Shown piece by piece: positions 41,903 to 54,084 of a stretch of 64,000 nt of DNA. Both the position numbers and the translations under genes were made by a program. Numbering within the stretch: position 1 is the stretch's first letter; every line of letters begins with the position of its first letter. The stretch covers positions 1 through 64,000 of the forward strand of contig JAGPNK010000021.1 in the NCBI GenBank assembly GCA_020746835.1. Reading direction: 5' to 3'. This DNA is from Stachybotrys elegans. Its lineage: Eukaryota > Ascomycota > Sordariomycetes > Hypocreales > Stachybotryaceae. The notes beneath the pieces are model-generated. The model saw only the letters and a list, made by a program, of their open reading frames with translations. It was not told the origin of the DNA and made no database searches.

Positions 41903-44260
41903 TTATTCTAATGCAGGGGGTGTATAGGAGATGACAGGCAGGTCCTGGTTGCTATCTAGAGACATCCGCCTTTCAGGAAGGGCCTGCCGCTGTTCGTACC
42001 AGTTCGCAACCGCCTGCCTGGGTGGGCTGCTCACCTTGACTGTGCGATTACGCGAGCCATTCATTCTATCCCTGATAGACAGCTGACTTGTCAGTTTCTC
42101 CCCAACGGCACCGGATTCGGAGTTCTGGAGCAGTCCAGAAAGGCTCTGCGTGGCGGCGCTGATAATACCAGGGGCCAGTTCCTTGACGGCGGCCTTGGCA
42201 CCTTTGATGGCGATAGGGGCCAGCTTCTGTACGGCTGTCTTGAGGAAATCGATGACACCCTCTTCCTCCCCCAGACCGTGCGCCTCGGCGACCTCAGACT
42301 GGATCTTCAGATTTTCTAGCTGTGACTTCTTGAGGCCAGATAGGACCTGCAGCGATGCGTCGGCGACGATGGCTCGTTGGAGCAAAAAGCGGGTGGCGTC
42401 CTCGTTAAGCACACCGTCGGTAAGTTCAACCGATTCGGTGCCTCCAAGCTTTCCAACCAGGGCACTTATGACTTGAGGACCGTACTTTTCCACAGCCGCC
42501 TTGGCCGCCTTCGTGACGAAAGGTTTAGCCTTTGTGACAGCTGTAGCGAGCAGGGAGCCCATGCCGCTGATAAAGCTCTCCTCTCCGGAAATGGGCAGTG
42601 TGTCACTCAAGAGACACTCCAGCAGATCCTTGCCGGAGTCATTTTCGCTGTAAGATCCGATGCCGCCATAATCAAATCCCAGGGGCAGTCGCTGAGTCGT
42701 TGAGATAGCCTCAGTCGTGGAAGTGGGGAGGTTGGCGTTCCGGTTAATGGCCTGTACCGCCATTTTCATCCCATGGGCAGTAAGAGTAGGCCCAAGCTGA
42801 ATTGCGAGCGCATCAAGGTCGGGGGCGTGCTCTTGGCATATCTTCTCGATCTTTCCCAAGAGCTCGTCTGCGAGGCTGCTCTGCTTCAACGATAGAATGG
42901 CTTGGAGGGCAGCCTCAGCCACGATAGCCCGCTCGACTGCACCATGGGCCAAACCCTCTCTGGGAGACTTCTGGTCCAGCCCGTTGGGATTTTCCATACA
43001 ACTCTCAGCGTTGGCTAGCATACCGAGCAGACTACCAGCGACGGTAGCAATGCTACCACCAAGCGGTCCTCCAAGGAATGTCCCGGCAACTGGCAAGGCT
43101 ACCGACCCGACTTGAGCGACAATGCCTAAGACATCAGCAAATGACTCGTCATTTACATTTGCCTGGTTGCTGCCGTCCTGGTTGAGTAGCAGCTTCTCCT
43201 GGCCTGTTGGAATTTTGTCTGAATCTGTTGGGCCAAGCGGGACAAGGGTTGCCTTTCCATTTTGGATATTCGCAGTAGATGTTCTGACCTTGAACAAGTT
43301 GACGAACAGCTTGTAATCGTTGCCGTACTTGCCACCAATGGCGTTTCCAGAGTTACCCTTAAGGCCACCGCCGCCATAGCAGTGCGTGCCAATCACCACA
43401 GTATTTTTTACCACGGCGGATAACGGGAGATCCTGACTGCCCTGCGAAGTCACTGAGTTAATCTTTGAATGGTACGAGAGCTGAACGTAGTGTGCTTACC
43501 GCCGAAGGTACAAATTTTGTACTCAATCATTTGTCGTTTGTTCTTATCAAGGTTATAGGCCGTGGGCAAGTATTGTTCGTACATCTCGGCACCTTTCTCA
43601 TCAACGTCTCGTTCTTCGTCCTTCATACTCTTATCGCCGGGATATCCCACAACACCGAGCTGCGCGCTATCATTGGATACATAGGTATCCATGAACTGAA
43701 ACAGCCTCAGATTACCCTCGAAGGGCCGATCAACTTGGATGAAGGCAACATCCTTGCCCCTGAGGCGCTCTGTCTTGTTGAAGACCCACTCGGCAGCAGT
43801 GGCGACCTTGACCGCACTTCGAAGCTGGACGTGAGGCTGGCCGATCGAGGCGCGACCCTGATAGCCAATGTAGCACCTAATCTCCTGCGCCTCGCCAAGC
43901 TGATTGGCCCAATTGTAAACGACATGGCCGGCGGTCACAAGAAGATCGGGCTGGATCAGCCAGCCGGTACCCATGAACCAGACAGGGTTGGTGCATTCAT
44001 CGCCGAAACGGGCTTGGATTTTGACGATAGCTGGTGTGCTTCAGTTAGTGTGATGGTTGGAGACGGCTGGGTATTCTCCTACGTACATCGGTATTTACCG
44101 CCATCCATGAAGTCGCCCTGATCGACACGCATCCATCGTTGCCAATGATGGTTTCATTGGCCTCGAGGCCACCGTGGTCGAGAGAGCATTCCTCCTGCTT
44201 AACAGAGATATTCTCGTGCTCTGTAGAGGTCTTGAGCGTCCAGACAGCTGCTTGGGCCAT
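41903..44260 (-). pseudogene. Trypsin-like serine protease with long hydrophobic/helical C-terminal region, frameshifted (about 700 aa)
   Basis: Exons 44132..44099, 44030..43500 and 43441..41903 give a chymotrypsin-fold protease with all three catalytic residues: His in DLLVTAGHVVYNW, Asp in KDVAFIQVDRPF, Ser in GQSGSPVI, the last just after intron 2. Then a run of six A (plus-strand T at 43404-43409) puts the rest out of frame; with five the frame would join RGK to NTVVIGTHCYGGGG and run to 41903. Before the first exon a second shift separates MAQAAVWTLKTSTEHENI.. (from 44260) from MRVDQGDFMDG. The roughly 440-residue tail has a Gly/Ala hydrophobic stretch (VALPVAGTFLGGPLGGSIAT) and two copies of a helical block around RAIVAEAALQAILSL and RAIVADASLQVLSGL. 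Either real decay or homopolymer assembly errors explain the shifts. Confidence 0.65.
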
Positions 44261-44388
44261 TGTAAAAGTAGGTTCGGTGGATAGATATCCAAAGTAATAA
44301 AGGGATCTTGTGGTAGGTGTGTAGGCTTGAGTTGTACGATATCGTTGTGTGATGCTCTTTCATGCTCTAGTCCCCGGGGGCTTCTCTG

Positions 44389-44396
44389 TTTATATA
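44389..44396 (-). promoter_or_regulatory. TATA box of the protease gene
   Basis: TATATAAA on the minus strand, about 130 nt upstream of the first possible ATG (44260). Confidence 0.45.
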
Positions 44397-45228
44397 TCTC
44401 GCCTGTTCGGAACAACCCTTTCCTGGGTTCGATCATCTGAGACTGGACTTTGTCCATAGACATGGCCCACTCGGCTTCGGCCCGCCATGTTCATCCATGA
44501 GGCATTTGATGACTATCAGCCAATCCAACTCGATGCAGACGAGCGTGGGTTCAATGTCGTACCTCTGGCATGCATCATCAGTTGCTTTTCTGTCATCATG
44601 TCTATGACATGTGACTCTGGCATAATACCTGCCCTTACACCATGCCCTTGGTATGCAGGGATAGCTTATATGTCTTTGCAGTACGATCCTTGGCACGCAA
44701 GAGAGCTTTATCTCGGATGATGGGAGTTCTACATTCTGATACGGCTGCTGTACATGAGTGAATGTCGGTATTCCTTGGAATCCCAGTGGTTTGTTCGTTG
44801 GTATGCAACACCCGGGACCAGAGTGATTCGTTTCTCATGACTATCAGGTCTTTCCGAGTTGAATGTTGACAGCAATCTTGAATCTTGCTGGAAATAATTC
44901 ATTCCTCATATTGTAAAGCCTGGCGTAATATGGTGGGCGATGAAAGGGAGCCCTCCCCTCCTTGTAGCGCGTATGTCGAGAGATGCGGAAGAACCCATAC
45001 CTGATGGTGGCATAAAATATGGCACGCATGGCTTGCTGGCAATCGCAATTTAATGATACGCGTCTTGGAATCTATTCCAAATGGTTAAATAGTATTCTAG
45101 GCCAAGCCTAGGAATGGTAGAATTGCTCAAGCGAAAACCCCCCGATATAACTCAACATACCCACATCCTCAAGGGGATCTACCCCTATACCCTGCAAGTT
45201 CAATGCGTCGTAGGCCTCACAGGCCGGT

Positions 45229-45581
45229 CTAGCGTGCTACTGCTCCTCGGATTTCCTCATCCATCTGACTTGTCGTCACCCCGAGTCCTGTAATATTAGC
45301 CTCCCTGGTAACCCCTGAATCGCGCGAGAAGGCTGTGGAATCTCGCCCTGCGACTTGTCTTCTGGCACTCTCTGAAACTGATGAGCCGCGGCCCAACGAG
45401 ACAAGCTCCAATTGACGTGGTTGTCCCACGGTCTCCGCATATTTGTTCCAGCATCAACAGTGGCGTTCCGGTTGGCGGAATCTGCTTCTTCCTCCGCAGT
45501 CCCTGGTTGATACGGTGAATCAAGAAGATTCCCAAACTCCGCCCCGAAACGATCGCCAAACCTCCCCATCTCGTTTGGCAT
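45229..45581 (-). pseudogene. Short coding-like frames, possibly one small frameshifted gene
   Basis: A frame starting MPNEMGRFGDRFGAEFGNLL (101 codons) has coding-like composition in its first half. A second frame that ends SQMDEEIRGAVAR looks coding-like where the first stops doing so. A shift near 45420 would join them. Hydrophilic, no motif, family not recognised. Chance frames remain possible. Confidence 0.25.
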
Positions 45582-46804
45582 CGTCTTCTACCAGTCTGTC
45601 TGACTTTTCCGGGTGTGCTCTGGGCTATTCACTCGGTGTATTTTGTCGTCAATCAAGTCAAAAACTTGAGCCCCTGTGTAACGCCTTGTTCCAGGGCAGT
45701 CATCCCAAACCAGATTTATATGTTTTACTCCATCACTTCTACCTTTACGACAAACAATAACTCTACATTAGAAGTACCGCTGATCATCCAGACATTATCT
45801 TGGTCGTGAGCCGACTGGAAGCTCTTAGACTATACCGACGAGTCTCTAATATAAATTCAATATCTGAAGTTGAAACTGAGTTCTGGGCAAACGTTGCGAG
45901 GGGTATTCTAGATATCTCTGATGTTATATATGGCACCAAGATCCCGTTGGTAGATTGGTCAACCCGTCTATAACCAAGCCAGTACCAGGGTGACACTTTT
46001 TGCGATAGTCCCTATACTGTACCTTTGTATAAGTACCTCGCCTCTGACCAGCCCAAGTAAACATTAACAGCCCATGCACATTCACTAGTTAGTATTAAAT
46101 AGAAAAGCCAGGAGCAGTCAACAATGTGATCCTAGGTATAAACCTCAGGGACTACGTGATCCTGTAGTATGAGGGTCGGAACTTCCAAGATCCAGTCGCT
46201 GGTTTTGAGGAAGAAATATGCCCTAGGAGTCATGGGGCAGTGCTTAAGAGAAGCAAGGCTTGCATGGACTCCTGTGACTTGCAGGATACAAATCCAGATA
46301 GCCTTTGGTAAAGAGGAAGAAAATATTGTTACCAATTATTTGTCTCTGTGCGTCAGTTCCATAATTCGAGCCGTCTATACTATGAGCGAAGCCTTTCCAT
46401 ACCCCGGTTCTGGGTTTGCTATCCTGCAGGGTAAGGACGAGGACCAGGACAAACCCACGGCTTCACCTCTTGCAATGATTTGAGTGATTAATGCAGAGCA
46501 AGGAGCATTTTACGTCCTAGTTGTTAACCCCATCTTGTCAAGCTCGGTCTTTACAAGTGGGCGCTTCGAGGCACTCACGTTTCAATCGCCATTAAACTGC
46601 CGCCGTCCGTTGGCCGTGGGGTAATTATGCGGCTTATTCGAGTAGGGTCTCTGCACTGCTTGGAGCGACTTTTACCCCGAATAAGTGGGTGGGAGGGATT
46701 CAGATGTATGCCGCTTACCATACCCATAAATTCCATTTCTTGGTGAGGCTATTATCTTTAACAGTGGATAAATTAGGCTTACGCCAAGGGTGCATGGGTC
46801 TAGC

Positions 46805-46812
46805 TATATAAG
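46805..46812 (+). promoter_or_regulatory. TATA box of the tyrosinase gene
   Basis: TATATAAG, 90-97 nt upstream of the ATG. Good position for a fungal core promoter. Confidence 0.5.
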
Positions 46813-46901
46813 GCATGCTGATGCACATTTCGCTCTGTGCAGATCGAGACTCGTTGCTTGCTCATCATCGCAAAACCCAGCTGCTTCGCTTATAACTTGC
46901 C

Positions 46902-48270
46902 ATGCGTCTCGACCTTTTCTTGGTGCCTTTGGGCCTGCCTTTTGTTGCTAGCCTCCGTGACACCCGACGCACTCCCGAGGACGCCAATGGCCTGATACTC
47001 AAACTTAACAACCAGGCTGTTGAAGCCCTTGAGAATCAACAGTCGAGGGCTGAGCGTTCCGGAACCTGTACTCTGGCTAACGCCACCTTCCGCAAGGATT
47101 GGTATTTAACCCATGACTGAACAAGCGGATGATCCCCCCTCTTCGACTTGCACCCCAACTAACCCCTGGACAGGGCTTTGTTGACCACCAAGGAGCGCAC
47201 TAGCTACATTGATGCTGTCAAGTGCTTGCAGAGTAAGCCATCCAAGTCGGATCCATCCTGGGCTCCTGGTACCAGAACCAGATATGATGACTTTTTGGCA
47301 ATCCACATCGACCTGACTCCTTCGATTCACCGTACCGTAAGATATCTACCCAGGTTCTAGATCTCGCTTACAATGTAGGGCAATTTCCTCACATGGCATC
47401 GCTACTTTGTCTGGACATATGAAAGGGCATTGCGGGATGAATGTGGCTACCAGGGGACCCAACCAGTAAGGCTGCCAATCGATCAAACATCAAATACTGA
47501 CGAGGCAGTACTGGAATTGGTTTGCCCACCAAAATGACATCTTCCAATCACCAGTATACGATGGTAGCCCTTCCAGCTTTGGCGGCAATGGAGAGTATGT
47601 AAAGCACGCCGGCATCTTTGTAGGCAGAGAGGGGATCCCCATACCCGCAGGAGAAGGTGGCGGCTGTGTAAAAGATGGCCCTTTCAAGGAGTAAGTTACC
47701 TTTGCTCATTTCACCCAAATGCTTGACAACTAACCTCGCAGTATGGTCGTCAACCTTGGTCCTGTCCGACCTGGTATGAGAGACCTGCCAATCAGCCCAA
47801 CCGGACCTCTGGGGTATAACCCCCGGTGCTTGCGCCGTGACATCACTAGCTTTCCGATGCGCGACATGAATGTTGAGAACCTCTTCAACATCACTCTCGG
47901 CCCAGCTTCCCACACTGTCTCTCTGTTTCAGGATGAGTTTCAAGGCCGGTTCCCAGATGGCTTTATTGGCATGCATGCGTCAGGTCATTTTGTTGCTGGT
48001 GGTGATGCGAGCGATGTTTTTTCATCTCCTGCCGACCCAACCTTTTTCCTTCATCACGCCATGGTCGACCGTGTCTACTGGATTTGGCAGTCTTTGCACC
48101 CTTCCAGTGCCAAGACCATCGCTGGCACAATCACAATGGGTAACAACCCTCCTAGCCGGGACGCTCTTGTCACGGATCTCCTCAATATGGGCGTCAATGC
48201 CCCATCTATCCCATTGGAAGATGCCTTTGATACACTAGGAGATACCCCATTCTGCTATATATACATTTAA
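46902..48270 (+). CDS. Secreted tyrosinase (binuclear copper oxidase), five exons (386 aa)
   Basis: A type-3 copper enzyme that oxidises phenols and catechols with oxygen. Exons are 46902..47101, 47174..47336, 47379..47465, 47509..47690 and 47742..48270, phase-consistent (introns 42-72 nt). A signal peptide (MRLDLFLVPLGLPFVAS) indicates secretion. Copper site A: H111, H119 and H128 in HIDLTPSIHRT + GNFLTWHRYFVWTYE, split by intron 2. YWNWF follows at the start of exon 4. Copper site B: MHASGHFVAGG and PTFFLHHAMVDRVYWIWQ. The protein is short and lacks the long C-terminal lid domain of cytosolic tyrosinases, which fits the small secreted fungal class. Roles in pigment or phenol detoxification are inferred. 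Confidence 0.93.
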
Positions 48271-48858
48271 CGAATAGACATGGACGACTTGCTTGGGTTT
48301 TGGTCTTCAACAGACGGGCAATGGTTGGGTGTGCTGATGTATTCTCTCGGCATGATTTGGACTGCATTCCCTGTCAGTCACGGGACCTTTATTCTTCACC
48401 CCCACCAGCTTGGGTTTCGAAACCCTCAAATTATCTGGCTGTCCTTTTACGGGCGGGAGAGACTCTATCGCGCTGCAGCGTGTCACAGGCTGCTTTTTCA
48501 CCTTCCGTAACGACGACATCGGAGCCTGTCTAGCATAACACCCTATTAACGCTTATCTCTTTCATGGTGTACGGAGAGCTTAAGTGGTGGAAACATAAAA
48601 TCACAGGGGCATTTGGGCTGGTGTTCTCCTGCTTGCAATCGATAGACCTGAGCCATCCTTCATTTCAGCGTTAGTACTGTGGGATTTCCTGTCCTTGTGT
48701 CCAATGACATACAGATGAACGACTTCGAGTTTCAACGTTAGTACAGCTTGGATAAATCCCATCACAACACCGACAAGTTTTGAGACTTTCGGAAGTTAGA
48801 GTCGAGGTTGACTGGTTTTGTCGAACTCTCTCTTGAGCCCATAGGTCTGAGTTCTAGA
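48271..48858. other. 3' intergenic region with a flanked repeat
   Basis: Lies between two convergent genes. A stretch at 48300-48533 reads in one frame DCIPCQSRDLYSSPPPAWVS.. with some coding character but no family. A family 2 repeat copy lies inside and is bordered by a near-identical 16-bp sequence (TTTCARCGTTAGTACWG) on each side. Confidence 0.4.
48679..48732 (-). repeat. Dispersed repeat family 2, copy 5 (diverged)
   Basis: Minus strand: CTCGAAGTCGTTCATCTGTA, then TGTCATTGGACACAAGGACA and GGAAATCCCAC. It shows several substitutions and a missing G compared with copies 2 and 3. Confidence 0.6.
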
Positions 48859-50646
48859 CTAAATGACCTTTAAATCTAGGACAAGCGTCGGAACACCTTC
48901 AAACGTCGCGGGCATCACAAAGGTACAATTCCAGTACTCAAAGTCATTGATCAGGTTGCCACCCGCATTTTGCTGTCCAACAAAAGACCATTTGTAGTTT
49001 GGGTCCACATTGCCTGAAGTTGATATCTCCAATCCGGGTATTTCGTCAAGTGATGCAATTGTCAGGGCATCAGGAAATGTGCCAATAACCAAGGAAAAGA
49101 TTGATGTTTTGTTTCCAAGAGGGTATTTTAAGCTCAGGTAGTTGGCCGCTACTTCCACTTCAAGCGCAGTCTCGGTTGAATATAGCTACCCATTATTAGT
49201 AAAAAGAAGAATTCGAGAGCACTCATATTACCGAGAGAAAGGCCACCTGGTCTCTGGCCCAGTGAACCACAGCAGGAGACCACTGTGTTTTGCTCTCTGT
49301 CGGACCGCCAACAACAGTTTGCACAAAAGATTGTGCGCCGATGGTCATCTTCTCTGACACCCATGTCGTGATGTTACGCGTCGCCAAGTCGTACGGTGGA
49401 TAGTAGGCTTGTGCGGTATACGTATGCTCTTTGGTCGGGCTTTTAAGTTTGTCCAGCAAGCCGCGTGGGAGAAGTGTCCTGTGGTAATCGGCGAGCTCCG
49501 CGATGAGTGGCCCAAAAGCATAATCGTTGGCATGGCTCATGAGGTAAGGCTTCGAAGTTAGCACAATCCAGTAATTGATAGGGGATATACCTTCTCGCTC
49601 ATGCCCGAGTTCTCTCGGCCGTTGAGGGCCCATAGCCACATACCCATCATGGTGGCATATCGTTGCATATCGAATCCGTAGCCCCGATCCCAAGGTCCAG
49701 CAACATTCTTCATGCCAAAGTGCCACTGCTCCGAGAAGGTTTTCCAAGTCAGACCGATCATCTCTGGGCCTGCCTGCCGAAGAATCGATTCCTTGGGCAA
49801 ATAGCGCGACCAGAGGGTCAGACCGTACAGTGAGACACCAGTGTATGTAGGCGAGTTGAATTCAGAGAGAGTTCTTGTTTTCTTGAAGAGGTTGAAGATC
49901 TCATGACCTTCCAGCTCACCCGTCTCGGTCATATTGGTGTCCTTCATCTTACGGCCAACCCATGCGGACATGAAGGCACGCATAATAATGGGATTGCTAT
50001 ACGCGGGGTAAAGGTTATCGCCATCTACGCCACCAACGCCTGGAAACATTAGCCTTATTGTAAGAGTAGGAGGAGTACTCACGGTAGGTATCCCCCTTGG
50101 TAGCAAGGTAAACGGAATCGAGGAGAATTTGCTTCGTTTTTCGACTCAGGAGCTTCGAATACTCCTCGTAGATCAAAATCAATGTCGTGCCAACAAAGCC
50201 TCTCCACTGTGTCCAAGTTATTAACCGCATATTTATTAAGAAGTCTTACTTACATTTGGGTCCCATGTCTTATATGGAACAGCTTTGTAGTTTGGGCTTC
50301 CGACAACGGGCTCCTCGGGATACTTTTGATAGTCTCCATACCACTGGAGACTAGGATCCTTGAACTGGGCGTTTGCAAGATTGGCAATAATCTTCTCTGC
50401 CTGGAGAACATCGTCATTTTTATTGCGGGCGAGAAGCCCTAGGGCATACCAGGACGAGCTTCTGGTGTTGTGACGCATTGCATTGGAGCCAGCTACATCG
50501 TGAAGGTAACCATATGATGGATCGTAGAAACGATCTAACCATTGCATAGACTCGTCAAGTAATTGCCGAGGATTGCTTTGTCTTGTTACGGAGGATAGAC
50601 CAGGTGGCAAGGCTGCAAGAGCCAGAACGATATTTAGAAATCTCAT
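48859..50646 (-). CDS. Secreted protein of unknown family, five exons (536 aa)
   Basis: Exons 50646..50254, 50206..50083, 50039..49591, 49549..49232 and 49185..48859 form a clean 536-codon gene. A signal peptide opens it (MRFLNIVLALAALPPGLSS). The middle looks like an alpha/alpha-barrel carbohydrate-active or isomerase-like protein: SSSWYALGLLARNKND, GGVDGDNLYPAYSNP, SPTYTGVSLYGLTLWSRYLP, GYGFDMQRYATMMGMWLWAL and AYYPPYDLATRNITTW. The end is beta-rich (LEISTSGNVDPNYKWSF). I do not recognise the family and propose no reaction; helix-rich enzymes such as glycoside hydrolases or linalool-dehydratase-like proteins are possibilities to test. It points the same way as the next permease gene, with about 960 bp between them. 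Confidence 0.75.
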
Positions 50647-51607
50647 GTAGAATGTATTACGCAAACGTGCCTTTGAACGGCTGGCGAGGCTTCAAGCTCG
50701 TGGATACATCTAGTTGCAAGACACTCGTAGCCTTAAGTAGGCACACTCCTGGCAATCCATCCCACTCCACTCGCCCGGATGCGTGTGCTAGTGTTCTTCA
50801 TTGGGCTGTCACGCGTGTCTCATTCGGCTTGGTTCTGGTCAACCATGGCCAGGAAACCCCAACTTTTAGGTTTCCTCCCAGAGCGATGGGCCAAATGCTT
50901 CGTCCTCACAATATGTTATGGGGCTGGTTAGCCCGGTGAGACTAATGTCTGCTAGAGGAGATAAGATTCCCCGCAAGTACATGCACTGTCTTGCCATCAC
51001 TATGGGGGCGCATCGCTTGCAAATTGCACCGAGATATCAGATCTCCAAGTAGACTAGTCGTAGACAAGGTGCTAATGGACGCATGGTGCTGGTCTCCGAG
51101 TCTGAACCCTGTTTGTGTGGAGTTTGAAATGCAAGGCAGCTGAGTCTCAGTGACATGCCAGCAACGACCTAGATGTGATAACGTAGGCAGCATCCTTGTT
51201 CAGACATCGAGACTCCGCAACTTACCCCGGATCAATAACAGGTCTGGGGAAGTAGATGGAGGCGGCGTCTTGGCCTCACAGAGGGGCTGTCATTTTCCCA
51301 CCAATCATTTCATGGACCGAGGAATCTCCTAGCATAGTGTGCTATACTAGTCTCTAATATAGTTATTGCATGTAAGTTGGGGTTTCTATCGGCTATCTTT
51401 GTAGTTGAGAAATTGTTCGTAGACAGAGACGTTCGTGGGGCCAGTGAGGAACGGGCGAGAGGCCACTACACGTGCCCATTCACTCTGGAGCTGCATAGCA
51501 CAATCATTCAATACAGCAAAATTTCTCTCTACCAGTTATGTAGCTCAACACAGTCGTAGCTAGTAAAGTAAACTTATAAGCCATAATGAAGATTGAAGGC
51601 TTACTAC
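50647..51607. other. No gene seen
   Basis: Upstream of the secreted-protein gene. A 118-codon plus frame at 50583-50939 overlaps that gene's first exon in antisense and is not credible. Confidence 0.5.
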
Positions 51608-53331
51608 TTAATAGACATAGATAAAATCCTCGTTCTTTAGATCGGTTTGATCCTGCAGACCGTTATCCTCTTCGACAGCCTTAGTCTGGTTCATCTCCAA
51701 TTCAATCTCCTTCGTCCAGTCCTTCTTCTGCATCATGGACTCATCAACCAAGTCGGTTCGTTTGCCCAATTCCTCACGCTTCTTAGCGTGCCAACGGTTC
51801 AGTGCCATCAGATAAAGAGGGATGAGAAGACCCAAAGCTCCCACAAGTACAAACATGATGAGGTTCGAGATAAGCCCGGGGCGGTAAGTTGGGGCATCTC
51901 TGACGTTGTAGAGGAGCGGACCAATGATGTTTCCAGTGCACATACCCATAAACATGACGGCTGAGCTCGTCTTCTTCTTGGTATCGCCGGCGGTATTCTG
52001 GGCTGACCATGAGTACACCATCGGTGTGATGGCTCCAAGACACTGCACAAGGTAGTATCCAAATAAGAGAACGCCCCTGTTCTGCTCGTTACGTGGAACC
52101 AGAAGCATGATCAGGGCACCAGTGGTCGGAAGGCAAGCCAAACCAGTAATGACGAGTCCCTTTCGGCCAATCTTGGTGGCAATCCAGCCTGAAATGAGAA
52201 TAGATAGAATCTGGATGGCACCCACGGGGATGGAGAAGAGAATGGCGGTAAAGTTGGTAAACCCAAAGTCCCTGACAATGAGATTCCCAAAGGCGCCAAT
52301 ACCACCAGATGCGATGCTGGAGACAGTTAGTACAGCTATGGGAGGGAAATCAGACATACCTGATGGAAGTTATGATGATGAACCAGAGATAGGTCTTGAC
52401 GTCCATAAGAGTCTCTAGCAAATGATCCCACTTCCACTGCCGGCTGGCGACGCCCATCTGGTTGGCGCGCAGGCGCTCGACGGCGATGAGCTGGGATCGT
52501 TCGTCCATGAATTTGGCCTCCATAGGAGAGTCTGGCATAAGCCATAAGAAGATGCCACCAAAGATGACGGTGGTGACTCCGCAAAATATGAAAATCGTCT
52601 GGTAGCGGTAGATGTTGCTTGACTGAATGTGCCCCAGGCCGTACGTGACGAGGCTACCCACGATGAATGTGACGCCGTTCATGGCATTCCAGTACGAAGT
52701 TCGCAAGGTTTGCTCAGATCGCCGCCACCACATCTGGGTTACAGCCAAGCATGATGGGGCAATCATGGCCTCGAACGATCCAAGGAGAAATCTCATAGCA
52801 AGCAGTGACGGGAAATTGGTGCACTGCGGAGTTGATGGAATTAGTCTGACCACTGGAGAGCTGCGGAATAACGCTTACCGCTGCCATGATGGCGGCAGAG
52901 GATCCCCAACAGAGAATCGCAATTCCAATAACCTTGCCAGTCGGAAACTTGACCAGGAGCCAGGCTGCGAGCGGCTGGAAGACCAGCTGAGCAATGTACA
53001 GGACAGAGCTAAGCCAGGAGTACTCGGAGGCCTCCAGGTTCGCATCCTCGATAATGCCAAAGATAGACACATAGGACAAGGACGACTTGTCGAGTTGCTG
53101 GAAGAAGTATGCACCAAGAATCAAGGGCAGTATGCGTCTATCAATCTGCTTGAGTATGGAGCGCTCTTCCTCGTAGTCAAAGGTGGTGACACCGCGGCTA
53201 GCAATAAACTCAGCGGCCTTATCGGCGTTGGTTGCCAGCTTGGGGGTTGCATTTTCTGTTTGCTGCACAGAGGTGATGGCATCTTCATCCGCGGTTTGAC
53301 TTGCACCCTTCACAGGGTGGTTTGCTGCCAT
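51608..53331 (-). CDS. MFS permease, Dal5/anion:cation symporter type, three exons (541 aa)
   Basis: A plasma-membrane permease. Exons are 53331..52879, 52823..52360 and 52316..51608 (introns 55 and 43 nt). After an 85-residue hydrophilic N-terminus come ILPLILGAYFFQQLDKSSLS, the family's first-helix signature, SWLSSVLYIAQLVFQPLAAW, RFLLGSFEAMIAPSCLAVTQ and FIFCGVTTVIFGGIFLWLMP with the following DSPMEAKFMDERSQL loop. The second half begins GGIGAFGNLIVRDFGF across intron 2 and ends with a long acidic-basic tail. It belongs to the same broad family as the permease near 35 kb but to another branch. The neighbouring secreted protein and Gfo/Idh/MocA dehydrogenase suggest it imports the product handled by them; this is inferred. 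Confidence 0.92.
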
Positions 53332-54084
53332 GGTAACTGATAAGGTGTTCAATTGCGAATGGAGGGAAGAAATATTATGCAAGGCGGCGGTTCTAGAGAA
53401 TGAGAAGGCCATACGTTGGATGTAATATACAGCCCAGTATATTCTGATATTGGTGACCAACTCACATGTCGCCTATGGATCCCTGTTGCCGGCTACCCCA
53501 AATCACTTGTACACTAAATCCTTCCAACATAGGCGGTGGGGAAGGCCTTGTCTAAAGGAGCCAGATACTCAGGATAACGTATATCGGAGGACGCTCCGGC
53601 TGAGATCATGTCAATGGTATCATTCGTGGATAATAGCCAATCCGTGTCGTGGGCCTATGGATGCTAGCTTGGCTGCTTCGCTTTGCCTACATCGTGATCA
53701 GTACACTTGAGGTGAAGGCTCGGTCGGCGTGAGTTCTACCGATCCAATGCCCTGGGTCCATTCCCACTTGACCTGCGAGCCCCAGTTCCCCTCACTCTCC
53801 GGGGTAGGACCAGGATCTTACTGTATGTTGTGCTCTCCACATCTCTCCGCTGCTATCTAATAGTCTGTCGTGAACGTTACCAAGTATTGAGCTTATCGTC
53901 GCTGTGAATTGTAGCGAAAGTCTCGTCCCCTCTCGAATGTGGTTCCTGATTGTGTGCCCAATGGGATACAGACCACCGATAAGGAGGCCCTCTCCAACAA
54001 GACAACGCCTCAAATATCAGAAGATTTCTGCATCCTTATGAATTTCCATCCCACATTCTTCCTGATTATTCAATCGGAGCATAC
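53332..54084. other. Divergent promoter region with a repeat
   Basis: Lies between the MFS gene (minus) and the dehydrogenase gene (plus). It contains a family 2 repeat copy 90-150 bp before the dehydrogenase ATG. No gene seen. Confidence 0.5.
53936..53996 (-). repeat. Dispersed repeat family 2, copy 6
   Basis: Minus strand: GAGAGGGCCTCCTTATCGGT, GGTCTGTATCCCATTGGGCA, CACAATCAGGAACCACATTC. It sits in the promoter of the dehydrogenase gene, unlike most copies, which are in 3' flanks or open intergenic DNA. Confidence 0.7.

Larger units (their letters stand above)
44261..46901. other. Long intergenic region
   Basis: No firm gene. A pair of overlapping minus-strand frames at 45229-45581 is listed separately. 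The last 100 bp is the tyrosinase promoter. Confidence 0.45.

Noticed and set aside
43400..43500. Two compensating frameshifts around the active-site serine of the protease
   Set aside because: Using the second AG (intron 43499..43442) restores the GQSGSP motif in phase, so only the A6 slip is needed there.
50583..50939. A 118-codon plus-strand frame
   Set aside because: It overlaps the signal-peptide exon of the secreted-protein gene in antisense and shows no family resemblance.
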